From: Sphaerosporella brunnea
Taxonomy: Eukaryota > Ascomycota > Pezizomycetes > Pezizales > Pyronemataceae
NCBI GenBank assembly: GCA_008704415.1
Contig: VXIS01000194.1
Location: 1 to 64,000, forward strand
Reading direction: 5' to 3'
DNA length: 64,000 bases
Shown: piece after piece, positions 9,792 through 22,276 of the stretch
Numbering within the stretch: the stretch's first letter is position 1
Layout: each line of letters starts with the position of its first letter
Made by a program: the position numbers and the translations under genes
The notes under the pieces: generated by a model
The model's input: only the letters and a program-made list of their open reading frames with translations
Database searches by the model: none
What the model was told of the DNA's origin: nothing

Positions 9792-12700
9792 TAGTGATGG
9801 ACATAAGCCGAGCCGAGCCGAGCCATAGGTCAGGCTCGAGCCGGCTCGGCTTGTTAGAAGGGGGGCTTGTCAAGCCGAGCCTATCGTGACAGGCTCGAGC
9901 TTTGGCTCGAGCCGCCATACAATTTACGCTTGGCGAGCCGGTCAATACGTGGTTGCACGCAGTAACATTGGAGGGGTTGCTATACTATTCTATATCCGAG
10001 AGCTCTGATCCGGAATCAAAGCCATCCAGCACTGCTTCGAGCTCAGCATCCATGCCCTCAACGTTGTATACGTCCTGATCCTGACCATATCCAGCTGCTT
10101 CGGGTCCGTCATCATGGTCACAATCCCTGCGTGCAGCTCCCTGGCTGTTACCGGCCGCCGGGCCCTTGTTCTGTCCCGCATCCGTATCTTCCTCACCCAT
10201 GTCTCCCACACCTTCGCTCTCGCTGCTGGATGTATGCTCATCTAAGGCGTCCCTGGTGGTAAAATAGTTGTCAAGGCCATGCAGTTCCCAATCATCGCTG
10301 GCCTTGTAGTTGAGCCAGCTTCGGAGAAGTAGAACTGCAGCGCTAGAGTCCTCAAGCATACGGTTTCGCTTTTTGGTGATAATTTGCCCCGCCTGGGAAA
10401 AGAGCTGCTCACTTGGGACACTGGAGGCAGGGATAGCCAGATAGTCTCGCGCCATTTTGGCAACAATAGGATAGCGATGTTCGTTGACCTTCCACCAGTC
10501 AAGCGGATCATCAACTAGGTCGATGCATGGCTCACAGAGGTAGCGGGAGGTCTCAGAGCTGTCTATACCACTGAAGTTTGCAGGGCGTGTGTTCTGGGTT
10601 AGACTTCCAAATATTTTGGTAAGAGCATCGTATGCTTTCGCATCCTTACAAGCAGATGGGGCTGTAGAATTGTCGGCTCGGCGATTGGCGGTTCCTTGAT
10701 ATTGGTCCTGATAGATTTTTTTGAAGTACGCGGTAGTACTCACAACATCTGCCGGCGGCCAACCCATTTTAGCAAATCCATGAGCTTTAAAACGTGGGTC
10801 AAGCAGCATAGCCAGCTTAGGATTTGTTAACTTGGATGTATGGTCTCGGTATTTTTCTAGATGGCCGCGAGCTGTATGTCCTGCTTCAAGAAGCACACGT
10901 GGTACCTCCTGCAGAGGTTCCATCCGTTCGCAATATTCTTGTAGCTCGGAAATGAGGAATGCAAAGTATGGCAGCTGATAGGACAGCGTTGCATAGTGGC
11001 TTCTGGATAGTCGTGTAGTTGCATCAACAAATATACCTAGGAGCTCGCGAAGGTCCTTAAGTAGTGTCTAGTCAGGGGAAGTGAGATGACAGTGAAGCAG
11101 TTTATTTTCAGTAGCAATTAAACGCTTGAGAGGTCCTTTGAGGCGAAGAGCACGGTCAATCATATCGTGGGTTGAATTCCACCGTGTTTTCGTATCCATC
11201 TTGGGTCGCATGAATTTAACTTTCAGCCGCTGGCACTGTGCTTCGAGCGCTTCCAGAAGGAGGTTTGAAGCCCGAACCTTGGTAAAACTGTGACGAACTA
11301 GTGAAAGTACTTCGGCTGGACTTCCTGCAGCCTGCATCGGGGTAAGGTTATGGTGTTGCCTTCCATGCGAGAGGATACGGTTCGACACAGTAGGCCCAGC
11401 TGACACAGAGGATTCCACTGCAACACTTCCCTCATCCTCGGGTGCGGTAGCTTTTAGCGTGGTAAGAATCCTTTGTGCGGCCAGATTTATAACGTGCCCC
11501 ATACAACGTACTTGCGTATTGTCCCGCTTCATCCCAGGTTCCACGTGCTCCAAGCATTTAAAGAACTTGTCGTTGACGGTAGCGTTGTCAGCGGTAATTC
11601 CGCAGATTGACTTTATTAAGTTCCAATCTTGAAGAACATTGTGTACAACAGCACAAAGATTTTCTCCAGTGTGGGAACCGCGCAGCCGCCGAAACGCAGT
11701 GACCTTGCTTTGAATTTTCCAGGACTGATCGATCCAGTGGGCGGTGACTCCAAGATACGGAACCTGGTTTCCTGCTGTCCATGCATCCATAGTCAGGCTA
11801 ACGCGTTGGCCCCTTCCCGTATGATCAGCCAATTCAGCCTTCATTTGCTCTTTCTTTTCGTTGTGAAGCTCTTGCACGTCCCGCTGTACTGTACGTCGCC
11901 CAACCAGAGGAACCTTCGAAAGAAGATACCGAACCAGTTTGTGAAAGGTGGTATATTTGACAATTGAGAACGCTGAACCTGACTCCACAATAAACTCTGC
12001 GAGTAGGTGACGGTAAACCTCTGGGTTGAAAGATTCTCCAATTGCTCGCCCCGACGCTCCCGCCTGCGCTGCTTTAGTCCAAGGTGTTTCCCTGGTCTTC
12101 TGTAAATTGTTTCGCAGCTCCACAATCAGTTCCTTTTCCGCTGACTCCTCTGCTGGAATTCCAGGGTGGTGTATCTCCACATGACGTTTCCATGCGCTGG
12201 TAGTGGTGTAATCAGCGTTGTATGGTCCCCAGGTTGTTGAGCAGTGACAGCAGCGCACAATATGCTTTTCGTCCTGAGAAGTGGGGTGTGGGTTGGATGA
12301 AGTGCCTCGACCACCTTTTGTTCTCCGTCTCTTTGCAGACCGCGCTGGCACTGTGATGGGTACCTCAGTGCCTACGATTTCTCGAAAAATAATGCGCCGC
12401 TTATAAAGGAATGCATCAAAGTTGGAATTTTTAAGCCCACTCAGCGTTCGCGCACCGGCATTTCTGTAGTATTCATCTGGCAGACTTTGTTAGTTTCTAT
12501 CCAGCAACACCCGGAATGCGGTGAAGAGTACCCCACTTCCCACTTATCCTCTGATATAGAGCTTGAATTCGATCGTCAGCGGACGACGCAGCAGTGCCAG
12601 GATCTGGGGCCGGCATGGTTGACAAATAGGAGACTCGGAGATGGTAGTGTTGCGAGGAGTGGGGAGGCGAAGGTGGTGGAGTTTAGACGGTTCAGGAAGG

Positions 12701-12963
12701 GGACGGTGTCACGCGTAGTTGATACATAGGTTAGTTGCTATGGGTTTCCATAGAATGTTCTCGATGAACCCATACCGTGCCAGTGCCGGCACTGTTCATC
12801 TCACTCTACAGGTGGTACCATACATAGAAAAGCTCGAGCCAAAGCTCGGCTCGTCAGGCAACAGGCTCGAGCCGGCTCGGCTCGGCGAAGGGTCAGGCTT
12901 AACTCGGCTTGGCTCGAGGCTCGAGCTTTCAGCTCGAGCCGGCTCGGCTTATGTCCATCACTA
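9792..12963 (-). mobile_element. hAT transposon, copy 2 (3,172 bp) with 8-bp target duplication
   Basis: Ends and internal layout are the same as copy 1. The flanking duplication is CTAACAAC at 9784-9791 and 12964-12971, so this is an independent insertion and not a segmental copy. Differences from copy 1 seen by eye include the sites equivalent to 4188, 5531, 5860, 6019, 6210, 6268, 6362-6363, 6413, 7211 and 7220; all but one look like transitions. Confidence 0.95.
9985..12351 (-). pseudogene. hAT transposase, copy 2, same in-frame TAG
   Basis: Domain order and length match copy 1, with the same TAG (11068-11070). At least seven codons differ in the N-terminal half (for example LQKTG/LQKTR, RAFGES/RAIGES, IVEY/IVKY, LVRRR/LVGRR, SKVIAF/SKVTAF, EHVKPG/EHVEPG, KFVRPK/KFMRPK), while the C-terminal 312 residues are identical. 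The excess of amino-acid changes suggests no strong purifying selection since the copies split. Catalytic motifs are kept in both. Confidence 0.9.
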
Positions 12964-13117
12964 CTAACAACCCCCGGCGCTCACTATGAAAAAAAACCCC
13001 GCACTTTTAACCACCGGAACATCAAGTTCAGATAAGGTTTCCCAACCCTAACCACCACTAGCACCTCCCTTTCACTTACACTTTCCCTGCCAGCGTCAAA
13101 CACCGCCCCCCGTAAAT

Positions 13118-13201
13118 GGGGCTCTGGTTTTAGTGGTATAACGTCTCATTCGCATGTCGTGTGATTTGAGAAGGTCTAGAGTTCGATTCCCGAGTTCTCC
13201 A
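13118..13201 (+). pseudogene. tRNA-Ala-like gene (anticodon CGC), probably decayed, with intron
   Basis: The anticodon stem TCTCA/TGAGA encloses TTCGCA, an apparent intron of about 11 nt and T. The A box region (TAGTGGTATAACG) and B box (GTTCGATTC) are present and a T-rich stretch follows. The T-stem (TAGAG/CCCGA) has two mismatches and the acceptor stem (GGGGCTC/GTTCTCC) two more, unlike the clean tRNA-Ala at 49901, so it is probably a pseudogene. Confidence 0.6.
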
Positions 13202-13866
13202 TTTCAAATTATTTTTTTGCTGCAAGGCTCGAATTGTTGGTGGACATGCGATGCCGGAAGGGCAAAGCCATTTAGTTAGCTCAAGCGCCCATTGCACTGG
13301 AAAAGTAATGCCCATCGTTCCGAGAAAAATGCGGTATGAGTATTAAGCGAATCGCTGGCCTGCCAGATGGTGATCGCAAGGTGCGATTTCTTCTTTAATT
13401 ACCGCGGAACATGGCTTGGAACCTCCTTCTTGTCCTAGAAATTTTGCAGAACGGGGCAACACTTTGCACAGAAAGACGCATCAATCTTATTCTCAAGCCG
13501 CAACCCAACGATATAGAACTCATACATCATCATACAGGTATGGTGCAGGCGGCCTTAAACCGACCCGTCGGCGGTGGTGGAGACGGCAACGACTGTTTAT
13601 AATAAACTGATCACCACGTGAGAACTCTGGGGAAACAGCCCTCCCGTCCCCTAAATAAGATGCGCTCTGTAAGACTGAGGCGCTGGCTTCCACCAATCGC
13701 GCAATCTTGTGATGTTATTGAAGTCGGGGAAATTTTGAGCGACAGGTTGGTTTAAGGCCACCTGCACCATACAATCAAACAGTTCCGCGACAAATCCAAC
13801 CCCAAATCCAAATCCAAATCCAAATCCAAAAAAAAACCCAGCCAGGGAACCAGATGTAACCAAAAG
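13202..13866. other. No gene seen; short CCAAAT microsatellite
   Basis: An AAATCC/CCAAAT hexamer is repeated about five times near 13800-13832. Otherwise no supported exon. Confidence 0.5.
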
Positions 13867-16800
13867 CTAAGTCTGAAAGGATCTATGGCGACGCCAGAAA
13901 GGCGATTCAGCTCCTCCTCCTCCTCCTCCTCCGGAATGTGAACTCCACCCGTGAACACGGCTAGCAACCCCAGCAGTCACCATGGCTTCCAAACCGGTCG
14001 AGACGCGAGACACACCGGGATTCGGCATGAGCAAACTCCCGTGCGACGTGCCGGAAGGAGGAGGAGCTAAATGAGCCTTGGGCCAGCGTATTTTTCTTCC
14101 GCCGCCGGCGGAGGCGGTGGCTCCTCTCGTTCCACCGTTGTGAGGAGTGTCTTTCAAAGACGGTGCCGGTGAAGGCGCTCTCCTTTGGGTACGCCGTAGG
14201 TGGATTTCAGGAAACGAGCGAACTTTCCGAACCACCAACGGCTGTTGCTCGCCCTGCTGCTGCATTGGCGATTGTAGGTCGTTCACGATCGCCCCTTCGC
14301 TCTGTTTCGCGGAACCATGGCCAAACAAAATGCGGACGGAGAGCATAACCTCTTGCTTCACGTTGAGAGCGCTGATCGTCGACGCCCAGAACTGGCGTAG
14401 CACCAGGGCATCATCGACGTAAACATCAAAACTGCCTTGTCTGGAGTGGCGTTTCGCTTGTTCGGGGAAGGCTTCGACTGCCATCTCCAACACCAGTTGG
14501 AGTTTCTGCGAGCAACCGTCAGTAGGTTTCTAGCGACGGTGTGTACATGCCTACAGCGGGGTTCGTACTTCCCAGGTGGCTACCGCCTGACATGGAATTA
14601 AAAGCTTGTGCTCTGCTGCTGAGCACTTGTCGACATTTAAACCTATCAAAATGAATTGGAAGAGCCTCCCAGGGACCGAATCGAGATTATTGTGAAGGGT
14701 TGTCAGGGCTTCTGGTTCTTGTGGCGAATTTTCGTCGGTAACCGGACGTTCTCGAAGGGGTGTTATTATCCTGTGCTTCGCTGATTCCGGTTTTTTTTGA
14801 GTGTCTACGTGAGTTCCAGTTGAGTGAAAGGACATTTTGTCCGGGGCATTGTCTTCAATACTGACGTGGTCCATCCTACTCGCAGTATCCTCGAGCTTGG
14901 TTTGCAGCGGAGGTTGCCCGAACTCCTGCGCGTCATACTTTCCCCCTTTCATTTCCGAAGGACCGCCGCCGCTTGATCCTCCTGTGCAGCTTTCTGGCGT
15001 TGTGTTGATAATCTGGGGACCAACTTCCGGTTGCACTTCGACGGTAGCCACTAATTGATCCTCTAATAGCGTTGCAATAGCAACCATTGGTTTTACTGGG
15101 ATTGGGGTGGCAGGGATACTTTGGGCCTCCTTCTTATCATCGCTTCCTGTAACATGAACCAAGGGTATGGTCACCGTGCTCCCTGGCGGTGGTGTTGGAG
15201 GGGTCTCGATAAGTTGTGGTACGGTACCGCTCCAGTTATCCCATGTTTCGAAGCGATCGATCATCGCCTCTTGCTCTTCTGGTTCAAACGTACAAAACGT
15301 GATCGCATTCTCCCCATCACCCGCAGAGCCGAGCCCAAGCTTTTGGCGCACATACTCGATCTCGGCTCTTCGGGCTTCCCTACGCACCGTTTCGAAGTCT
15401 TCAACGTGGCCCTCGCGGCGCTTATGTTTGCGTTCCCAGCTCCAACTTTCTTGGGCCGAGCGAGACGACCGCTGCATGAGTTCAAGCTCTAATTGTGCCT
15501 GGGCGGATAACGGTGGCAGCTTTACGCTTTCAAGCCACGTTCGTACGACACTGGGGTCAAAAACCTCCTTCATATACGGTTCCAAATCGTCGACGAACGA
15601 GGGCTTCTCATCTGAAAAAAAAAACATAAAAAAAACAAATGGGGATCAGCATTTAAACGATGAGTGCGGCTGAAATCTTTGGCGAACCTAATTCTTTTCG
15701 CTGTCGAGAAGATAGTGCCAGGTCTAACGCAATGACCCCGGAGCGCTGAAGTTGCTGGAGATTCTCTGGTTTTTGCTTTTGCACCGACGTATGTAATGGT
15801 GGTGGTGGTCGCTCGCTGGTCACGGGGGTTTTGAGCTCCTCTAGCAGCTCTTGCAATTTTTTGCGTGTCGGTGGAGAGCTTTTGGATTCTTCCGATTTTG
15901 GTGGGAATTTGATGCACAGTCTTACGCGGTGCGTTAAAACACGGTTATATCCAAATGTGAATAACGAATATGGAGCAAAAATCACACCTTGCATTCGTGG
16001 CCACTCTTTCCTGGTCCGTTCCCACCCCTCCATCTATGCAAATCTCCTCCAACTCTGAAGTTGCCGAGTGTATATAGGCCTTAAATCTTCCGATTATTCG
16101 TTGTCGATGCTGGAAAGAGGAAGTTAAGCCGATTGCAGCCGCAAGTGTGACGATGAGCAAGATCATCGCAAACGTCATCCAAATCCACATCGCTGGAGGA
16201 GGTTGAAATCCTTTGACATTCATGCTAAAAACAGACGCGGCAAAACTAATGATTATCAGTGTCTTGATACTCGGAGCTCGGACTGTCATCCGCGAATGTG
16301 AACGCCCACCTCAAGGGGAGATAAATGAGAGTGATCCATGTGAGTTTTCCAACTGAAGTACTTTCACGGATAGCCATCGTGTTGTACACCTGTTCCATGA
16401 ATTAGATTTTGCATGCGCACTAGATATCGGCGAGTAGACCTGGCTGATGAGATTATTTGTTTGCTTCGACAACACATCCAAGACTGCCTGATGTCGCTTG
16501 AGTCTGGTTTCCATTTCTGCAACCCGAGAAATAGCGGATCCAGGAGGATGCTGGTTTGTCGAATTGACGCAGTGAACAAAGCCCTCTATGATGGCCATTT
16601 GAACTCTGTACGCGAACACCACTATCAGCAAACGTTGCCGTGGCTAAAGCCACAGGTGATTTGGCACCTCAACATTTCATGTAGCTCAATGTGAATAGCA
16701 GTGTCCTTGTGAAGAGCTTTGGTTAAGTCTAGTTCGGGATGGTTGGCGTTTTGTTCCTGGAAACGCGGTTAGATCAGGACAACGTCGGATGCAGGACGGA

Positions 16801-17968
16801 ATCTAATGCCTCAATCCACAATTGTGCTTTGGTGTTTTCCAAGATGTTTGTCCAGTCGTTCATTTGGTGGAAAACATCCCACACAAGCCAGTGAATGTCC
16901 TGACACAGTCGTTCGCTTTTGGCGGTATCGCTCACGAATTTGTTCACCAACGACGAACCGAGAGGTTCATTGTTGCTTTCATTGCACATGACAACGGCCG
17001 TTTTCAGGTCACGATGAGGGATATGCCCAAAAAATATGTGGGAGCGGGTGAATTGAATTTCGTTGCCACCTTTCAACTATCAGTATTTCTCGGCGCACCT
17101 GGTGTTTCGGGTTCTGAGACCTACCGAGTGCTTCAAAAGATAGACAGCTCCGGCCCTCCGCGCGAAGCTGGGGCACAATTCTGGCGTTGTCCATAGTGAT
17201 GGAGTAACCCGCTTCCCGAATATGTCAGCCGTTGGCCTATCTTATCCGAGTTTGGTGTGCCTCACACGAGTCTTCCACAGACTTAAGTTGCACGTAGTGC
17301 TCGTCCGCCCAATCCAAAAAGAACTCTACGGGTATCTTGCACTCGCTTCCGATCAACGCGGCTGACCAGCTCGTGATACCATCGACTAGACTGTCATCGG
17401 AACCCGTCAACGTGAGCTCGTATGTCAGAGCTTGGGGGAGGACTCTTACAAGATACGCGAACTCTTTTGTCTCCTTTGCTGTGACGGGAGTCAACCTTTT
17501 CCATACAGTAAAAAACATAACGTTTTTTTTTTTACCGAAGAAAGGATGAAATCAAACAGCGAATCTTCCGACGTGAAGGGACTGTTTGCCGTCAGTTCAC
17601 CTTAGGAAACAAGACTCGAACTCGTCAGTCCAACATGAGACCCTTGTCACAAGATTTGCCCCACACAGAAATATGGACGTACCTCTGTGTGCACTACAAT
17701 CGACGACCCACACGCGGCTCACCTTGCCTCGCGTGGAGTTATGAAATTCGCGGATGCGCGGTACAAGGTTTCTATTGCGCATGCACGCCTTGTAATACGC
17801 ATGCATTTCGCTCTCGGCGATAAGGCCTCCTCCACTCCGTGGCAGCTGACAATGCGTCGCCATCATTGCCACCCCCGGCGCCATGGCCATGTCTGTCGTG
17901 TTCCGAAGAAGTTGGCCGATAGATGGCGTGCGAGGGTGCGCGAACCCTATCTTCGAAAGAAAATCCAT
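13867..17968 (-). CDS. CorA-like multi-exon membrane protein
   Basis: The start is probably ATG 17968 (context ACAATGG); the stop is at 13867-13869. The 3' exons fit in phase: about 16653-16440, 16389-16310, 16245-15988, 15920-15688, 15611-14569 and 14505-13867, with introns of 50, 64, 67, 76 and 63 nt. The splices 16440/16389/16310/16245 bring together SKQTNNLISQ, then TWITLIYLPL, then SFAASVFSMNV, followed by a second hydrophobic segment. This is the two-helix membrane module of the fungal CorA-like family, in which a coiled region precedes the first helix. Upstream exons (about 17590-17970, 17240-17520, 16770-17080) were seen as open segments but their borders are not resolved. The long C-terminal part (15611-13867) is Pro/Ser/Glu-rich and low in complexity. 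Ion transport is not implied for this divergent family. Family call moderately sure; exact model provisional. Confidence 0.65.
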
Positions 17969-18903
17969 TGTTCGCTCACCGAAAGCGCTCGCGAGGAGGG
18001 GGGAAGGAGGAGGAGGAGATGTGCGGGGGGAAGCTGGGAGAGAAGTCGCCTACATTGTCGTGCGCAAATCCTCGCAGATAACTAGGCGCCAACAGAATAG
18101 GCAACCAATCATGCGCACAATCCCCCCACACCTTCTTTGCAGTACATATGCACGATGCAGCCCTGCCCCGCACGGGTCTCCTTCATCCCGCGTTTGCGAG
18201 CTGGCGTCTGCCTTGAACGGTGATGAAAATGGAAAGTTCATCCTTACTCCGCACCATTGAAACTCGTCAACCTCGCACTTGGGGGGATGCGGATATCTCA
18301 TTTCAAAATGTTCAAGTTGAAGAATCGGGTCGATATGCGTTGCTGAGAAGATGAAAAGATTCGGGCTGAGGCAAAACGCTTGTTGAAAACTGCTGTCACG
18401 CAACCGGATCAGTTCATACAGATGTTGTTAGACGATCACGCGAGGCCCATCGCCATCTTCTTTCGCTTGGGAGAGTCCCGAACTCCATCGGGTCTCTAAA
18501 AATATGGACTTCGAAGCATGGCATTCCACTTTGGATATCAGGGCCTAGTAAATGCGGGATCGATGAAATCGTATCACACATTATAGATTACGTAATAGAG
18601 CAAGCCACATCGCATTCCGTTTTCTATTTCCCAAAAAGAAATTGACCATTTCTTTCGCCGCTCAATATCATAATTTTTGCTGAACGAGAATCAATCCTTG
18701 CTCTCATGACACGGCACCTATGGACGGAAAAGAATGCGCAGTGCTGTCCTGCTAGACCACGATTTGAGCTGAAAGCAAACGGCCTGACATCGTTGCGGTC
18801 ATTGCGTATTTATACCATCTGGACCTCTCGAACTCAAAACGCGCTTTTTCGGTGACGATTCTCTTCCACCGGACCAATAGGCACCATATCTGCAAAAATA
18901 AAA
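17969..18903. other. No gene seen
   Basis: Upstream region of the CorA-like gene. Open frames near 18050-18400 show no motif. Confidence 0.4.
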
Positions 18904-19021
18904 ACTACAGTACGAGGGATTCCCATGTGGTCACCCACCATAGTACTAACCTCGCGATACATTGCTTAACTAGGGCTGAGCGGACGGGAAGCCGTGTTTT
19001 CAATGTTCTATGACCGTAGCT
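18904..19021 (-). rRNA. 5S ribosomal RNA
   Basis: On the minus strand the segment carries the conserved 5S landmarks CCCGTCCGCTCAGCC, TAGTTAAGC, GAGGTTAGTA and GGTGGGTGACCA, and ends GGGAATCCC. The two ends pair (GCTACGG with CTGTAGT). A T-rich stretch follows immediately (TTTTTATTTT), suitable as a Pol III terminator. A single 5S gene away from an rDNA array is the arrangement known in many filamentous ascomycetes. Confidence 0.9.
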
Positions 19022-19211
19022 GAGAGGGTGCTTTCTAAAGAGATTTTGAATCCATCTTTGCTGCTGTAAGTTTACGCTAGTCTAGAAATTTCCCCAGAAT
19101 ATTATAAAAAAGCCCGCAGTACTTTGTAAAAAAAAAGCAACCACTCCAGTCATGTTGAAATATACGAAAAAAAAAAACCTCTCAACTCAAACAAGTTCCT
19201 ACTGATTGCGG

Positions 19212-19600
19212 TCAGGCAAATTCAATACCGCCATCCTGGGAGACGACTTTCATGTCATTCGTGCCGTCAATCTTAATCTGAAAGCAAGCATAGTCAGTGT
19301 GTGCAGCCATGGCACCAGAGTGGGGGTTGTAAAGGAGCATGAGGATGCTGCGCCATATATGGCAGAATTTCTTCGGGTGAGCTAGGCAACGGCTTGGTCA
19401 GCATGAATGTCAGGTCTGCGTTAACGACTCCCCTGTTTTTAGGTCATGAAACGGACGATTAGTGGGTGGATGTCAGGTTGGGTGAACAGGCGTTCTACAT
19501 ACTCCAACGTAGAGGTGTGGATGCGGTGGTGATGCATTACAAGGGAGCAGAGCAGGAGGGGCATTGGTTAAAGGAATCGGAAGAATTTAATGACATCGTG
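19212..19600 (-). other. Possible 3' exons of an unrecognised gene
   Basis: Several short minus-strand segments read like protein: one ending IEFA before TGA at 19212-19214 (after a TTTCAG acceptor), one with LTKPLPSSPEEILPYM, and one with TLEYVERLFTQPDIHPLIV. They lie in different frames and their junctions were not solved, so this may be a live or decayed gene. No family recognised. Confidence 0.3.
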
Positions 19601-20233
19601 GCATTTTAAGGCAGCATGTTGTTTCCGACAGAGAAGAGTAATTTTGTTGCATGAGGGCTCTGGTATGCGTGCTGTACAGGATGTAAAACACAGCTTTGAG
19701 AGTCCTCCTGCCGTCCACCATGCCCGAATTGCTAGAATCATAATTGCGTTCTACCTGGCAGGGTGTTTCATATTATTTTCTCGCGAGTATGGGATTCGCC
19801 GGCGTGACAGGCTAGTAATAAACTGCTTAGACACCGCGGATTTTTAATGGAATGAGTGGACCTGAGGTGAGCCGTGGGTGTGGGCACACAAGTGGAGGGA
19901 GCTGGTGTGCACCACGCACGCACAATGTCTGCTTTCCGTTTATTCGTATATGACCGGCGTTCTTATTAAAGGCAAGCTGCAGCGCTTTCAGAACTTGAAG
20001 TCTCCCACTTTGCTCATCAAACAACAGGTGACAGGGACTGTTCGGCTTCATCTTTTGCAAGGCATTGTGCGGCGAGTGGCGGGGAGTGGTGTCGCGAAGT
20101 CGAAGTGCCGTTTTTGACCCCTGACTTACGGTCTCTCCTACACACCACAAACTACTTTTGCTACTATGAAGTTGTGGTTGATATGGTAGATAACCCTGCA
20201 GAGAAAAGACGAGAAAAAAAAAAGGAATCAGAG

Positions 20234-20318
20234 CTCTTTGTCGGGGAATTGAACCCCGGTCTCCCGCGTGCTATCATGCGATGACAGGCGGAAATACTAA
20301 CCACTATACTAACAAAGA
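20234..20318 (-). tRNA. tRNA-Asp (GTC) with 13-nt intron
   Basis: Acceptor stem TCTTTGT/ACAAAGA, discriminator G, A box TAGTATAGTGGTTAG, anticodon stem TCCGC/GCGGG around CTGTCA, B box GGTTCAATTCC with a perfect T-stem. The intron after the base following the anticodon is TCGCATGATAGCA. All stems pair, so it should be functional. Confidence 0.85.
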
Positions 20319-21222
20319 CTGGCTGTTGGGTCACTGCATCATTTATCAAAAAAATGCGGCATGTTCATTCGTATTGCTATTTTTACACCTGTCATTAGAA
20401 CACTTCCCGCAGCGGTGTTGAAACCATGAACTTCTGCAAATTGGCCTTCCAGACGAAAAATCTGAATAGAGGAGGGGGGGGGATGGTTGTCCAGACTTCC
20501 AAAGGTCCAAAAATCTGGGTTGCACAAGGTGGTCGCTCTGTATAGCCATAAACGTCGCCCTCGACTGGTGGTGGTGGTGGTCGCTTTACTTTTGAAATCA
20601 ACGGAAACAGGGGACCATTCCAGACTCCACTTCTAGGGTCTAAAGCATTCTAAATCCCCGAGGGAAGTGTTCCAATGGCACGCTGATGCCCGATCCTCAG
20701 CGACCGGGAAACGGTAGGATAAATCAAATGACGGGGGCAAGTGGTAGCGGAAGGCGGAGGCAGAGGCATATGCTAGCTGCGCTGGGTACTGAGGTGCGAT
20801 GTTGGCCAAGCGTGGGTTCATCATTATGTGCTTCCGTAATTGTATGAACGGCATCGCTAAGCTTTTCAAAGTAGTCGACTGCCTGCCTGTCCGGATTTTT
20901 TGACTCACCGTCAAAGCACGCCCGGGTGTTGGGTAGGGCTTCTGGGAGCACTGGCCCCTTCCCATCAAAAGGTGGCTTGAATAAAGTTCTTAGCCTTGAA
21001 AGCTGTCACCCATGATCGAGGCGGACTTTTATGTGAACTCGCAAGAATCCCAATCCGCGTCATCGGGGTCGGGGTCGGAAGGCCAGCAATTAATCCATCA
21101 CCGCTCCCATCCCCGCAATAAGACTTTGGCTTCAACAAATCCAGAAAAATGTATCACAGCGAAATAAAAAGCATCAGAAAGAGAACAGCATAACTGAGAG
21201 CTGAGGCTGTTATCGTCCCTTG

Positions 21223-21544
21223 CACAGCTCGTGCTCCGACACGACAAGACCGCCACCACCACCACCATGTTTCAACATGCCCATTCCACGGCGCCGTACG
21301 AAACAAGTAGGATTCCCTCTGCTGCAGCAGCGGCGTGCAGGAATGTATAGTGCGCGTGTACTACCTTGTACCGGATGGCAAGCTGCATGGTTTCTGTGTT
21401 GTCTCCGGCATAGTCTATAGCGGAATAGCATATCGCAAACTGCAGAAGAAAAGAACCGCGCCGGCAATGGTAGATGTCGGTAAAGTTAATTCCCGCCAGA
21501 GCATGCCAACTAAATCTTGTAATCCAGGCCGAGCATGCGAGTGA
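21223..21544 (+). pseudogene. Decayed paralogue of the secreted-protein candidate at 45.2-45.7 kb
   Basis: From about 21205 the DNA (TTATCGTCCCTTGCACAGCTCGT) and the start MHSS...CFNMPI match the reverse strand near 45710-45640. The match continues in a second frame (VVSGIVYSG against VIVYSW), so a frameshift and a stop have broken this copy. The upstream region matches too, so a whole gene with its leader was copied. Confidence 0.5.
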
Positions 21545-21915
21545 TTCGCTGTGACTTGAATTTCCTTCGTCCATTCTTGGTCTCCGCAAGGCCGCTTGGT
21601 TGCAGATCGACTAGAACCTTGCTCTCAATTTCCTCCCAAAGAGGGGGAAAGAAAATCTATACTATGGGGTTGGTGATAAAGGCGAGTGCAAGCACTAGAG
21701 CAGTTGAAGGCGTTTGCCAGATGCTTATACCCGGGTATGCCCATTCATGCCACAAACTCATCCTGTATGCGTCTACCGGCTCAAAAACGATAGGTCAAAC
21801 CCAATCGATTTGTTTAATGCAGGTTTGGTAGGGCAATAACATGGTTATTTTTTTTTTGTGGCGCGCCGTCAAGTACCGGAATTTAGGTTTCCACAATCCT
21901 GGGGATAAAGCTTAT

Positions 21916-22013
21916 GGCTCGTTTGGATAGCCTCAGTGTGGCGCGAAACAGCCGTTTCAACCAACTATTCTATGGCTACCAGCGGTTTTCGTCCACAGCT
22001 ATCCAAACGCGCC
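21916..22013. mobile_element. Small inverted-repeat element (98 bp)
   Basis: Ends are GGCTCGTTTGGATAGC and GCTATCCAAACGCGCC, a 16-bp inverted repeat with one mismatch. No target duplication was recognised. It directly abuts repeat R1. Confidence 0.5.
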
Positions 22014-22276
22014 CTCAGTCCCCCGCATAGGCAGACCCCTCACGTTGCAGATGTTCGTCGCCTCAGTGGAGCCCCTCCGTTTTCATTTCCCCAGGGCCCG
22101 CCTCAGCATCTTGCATTGTATGCTGGGAACATCCTCCAGCGATCCGCCGGAACCGCATCCGTCAAGAGTACCTAAGTATCGGTCTTTGTGAAATACCATA
22201 TTAATCTAGACGTACGGAGGGGCGGACGAATAATACGAGGGGAAAAAACGGTGTCAACTCTGCACCTTTGATAACC
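22011..22276 (+). repeat. Dispersed repeat R1, copy a
   Basis: Shares long stretches with 31267-31735 (for example CCTCACGTTGCAGATGTTCG and TATTAATCTAGACGTACGG). Copy a lacks about 200 bases present in the middle of copy b. No coding content recognised. Confidence 0.7.
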
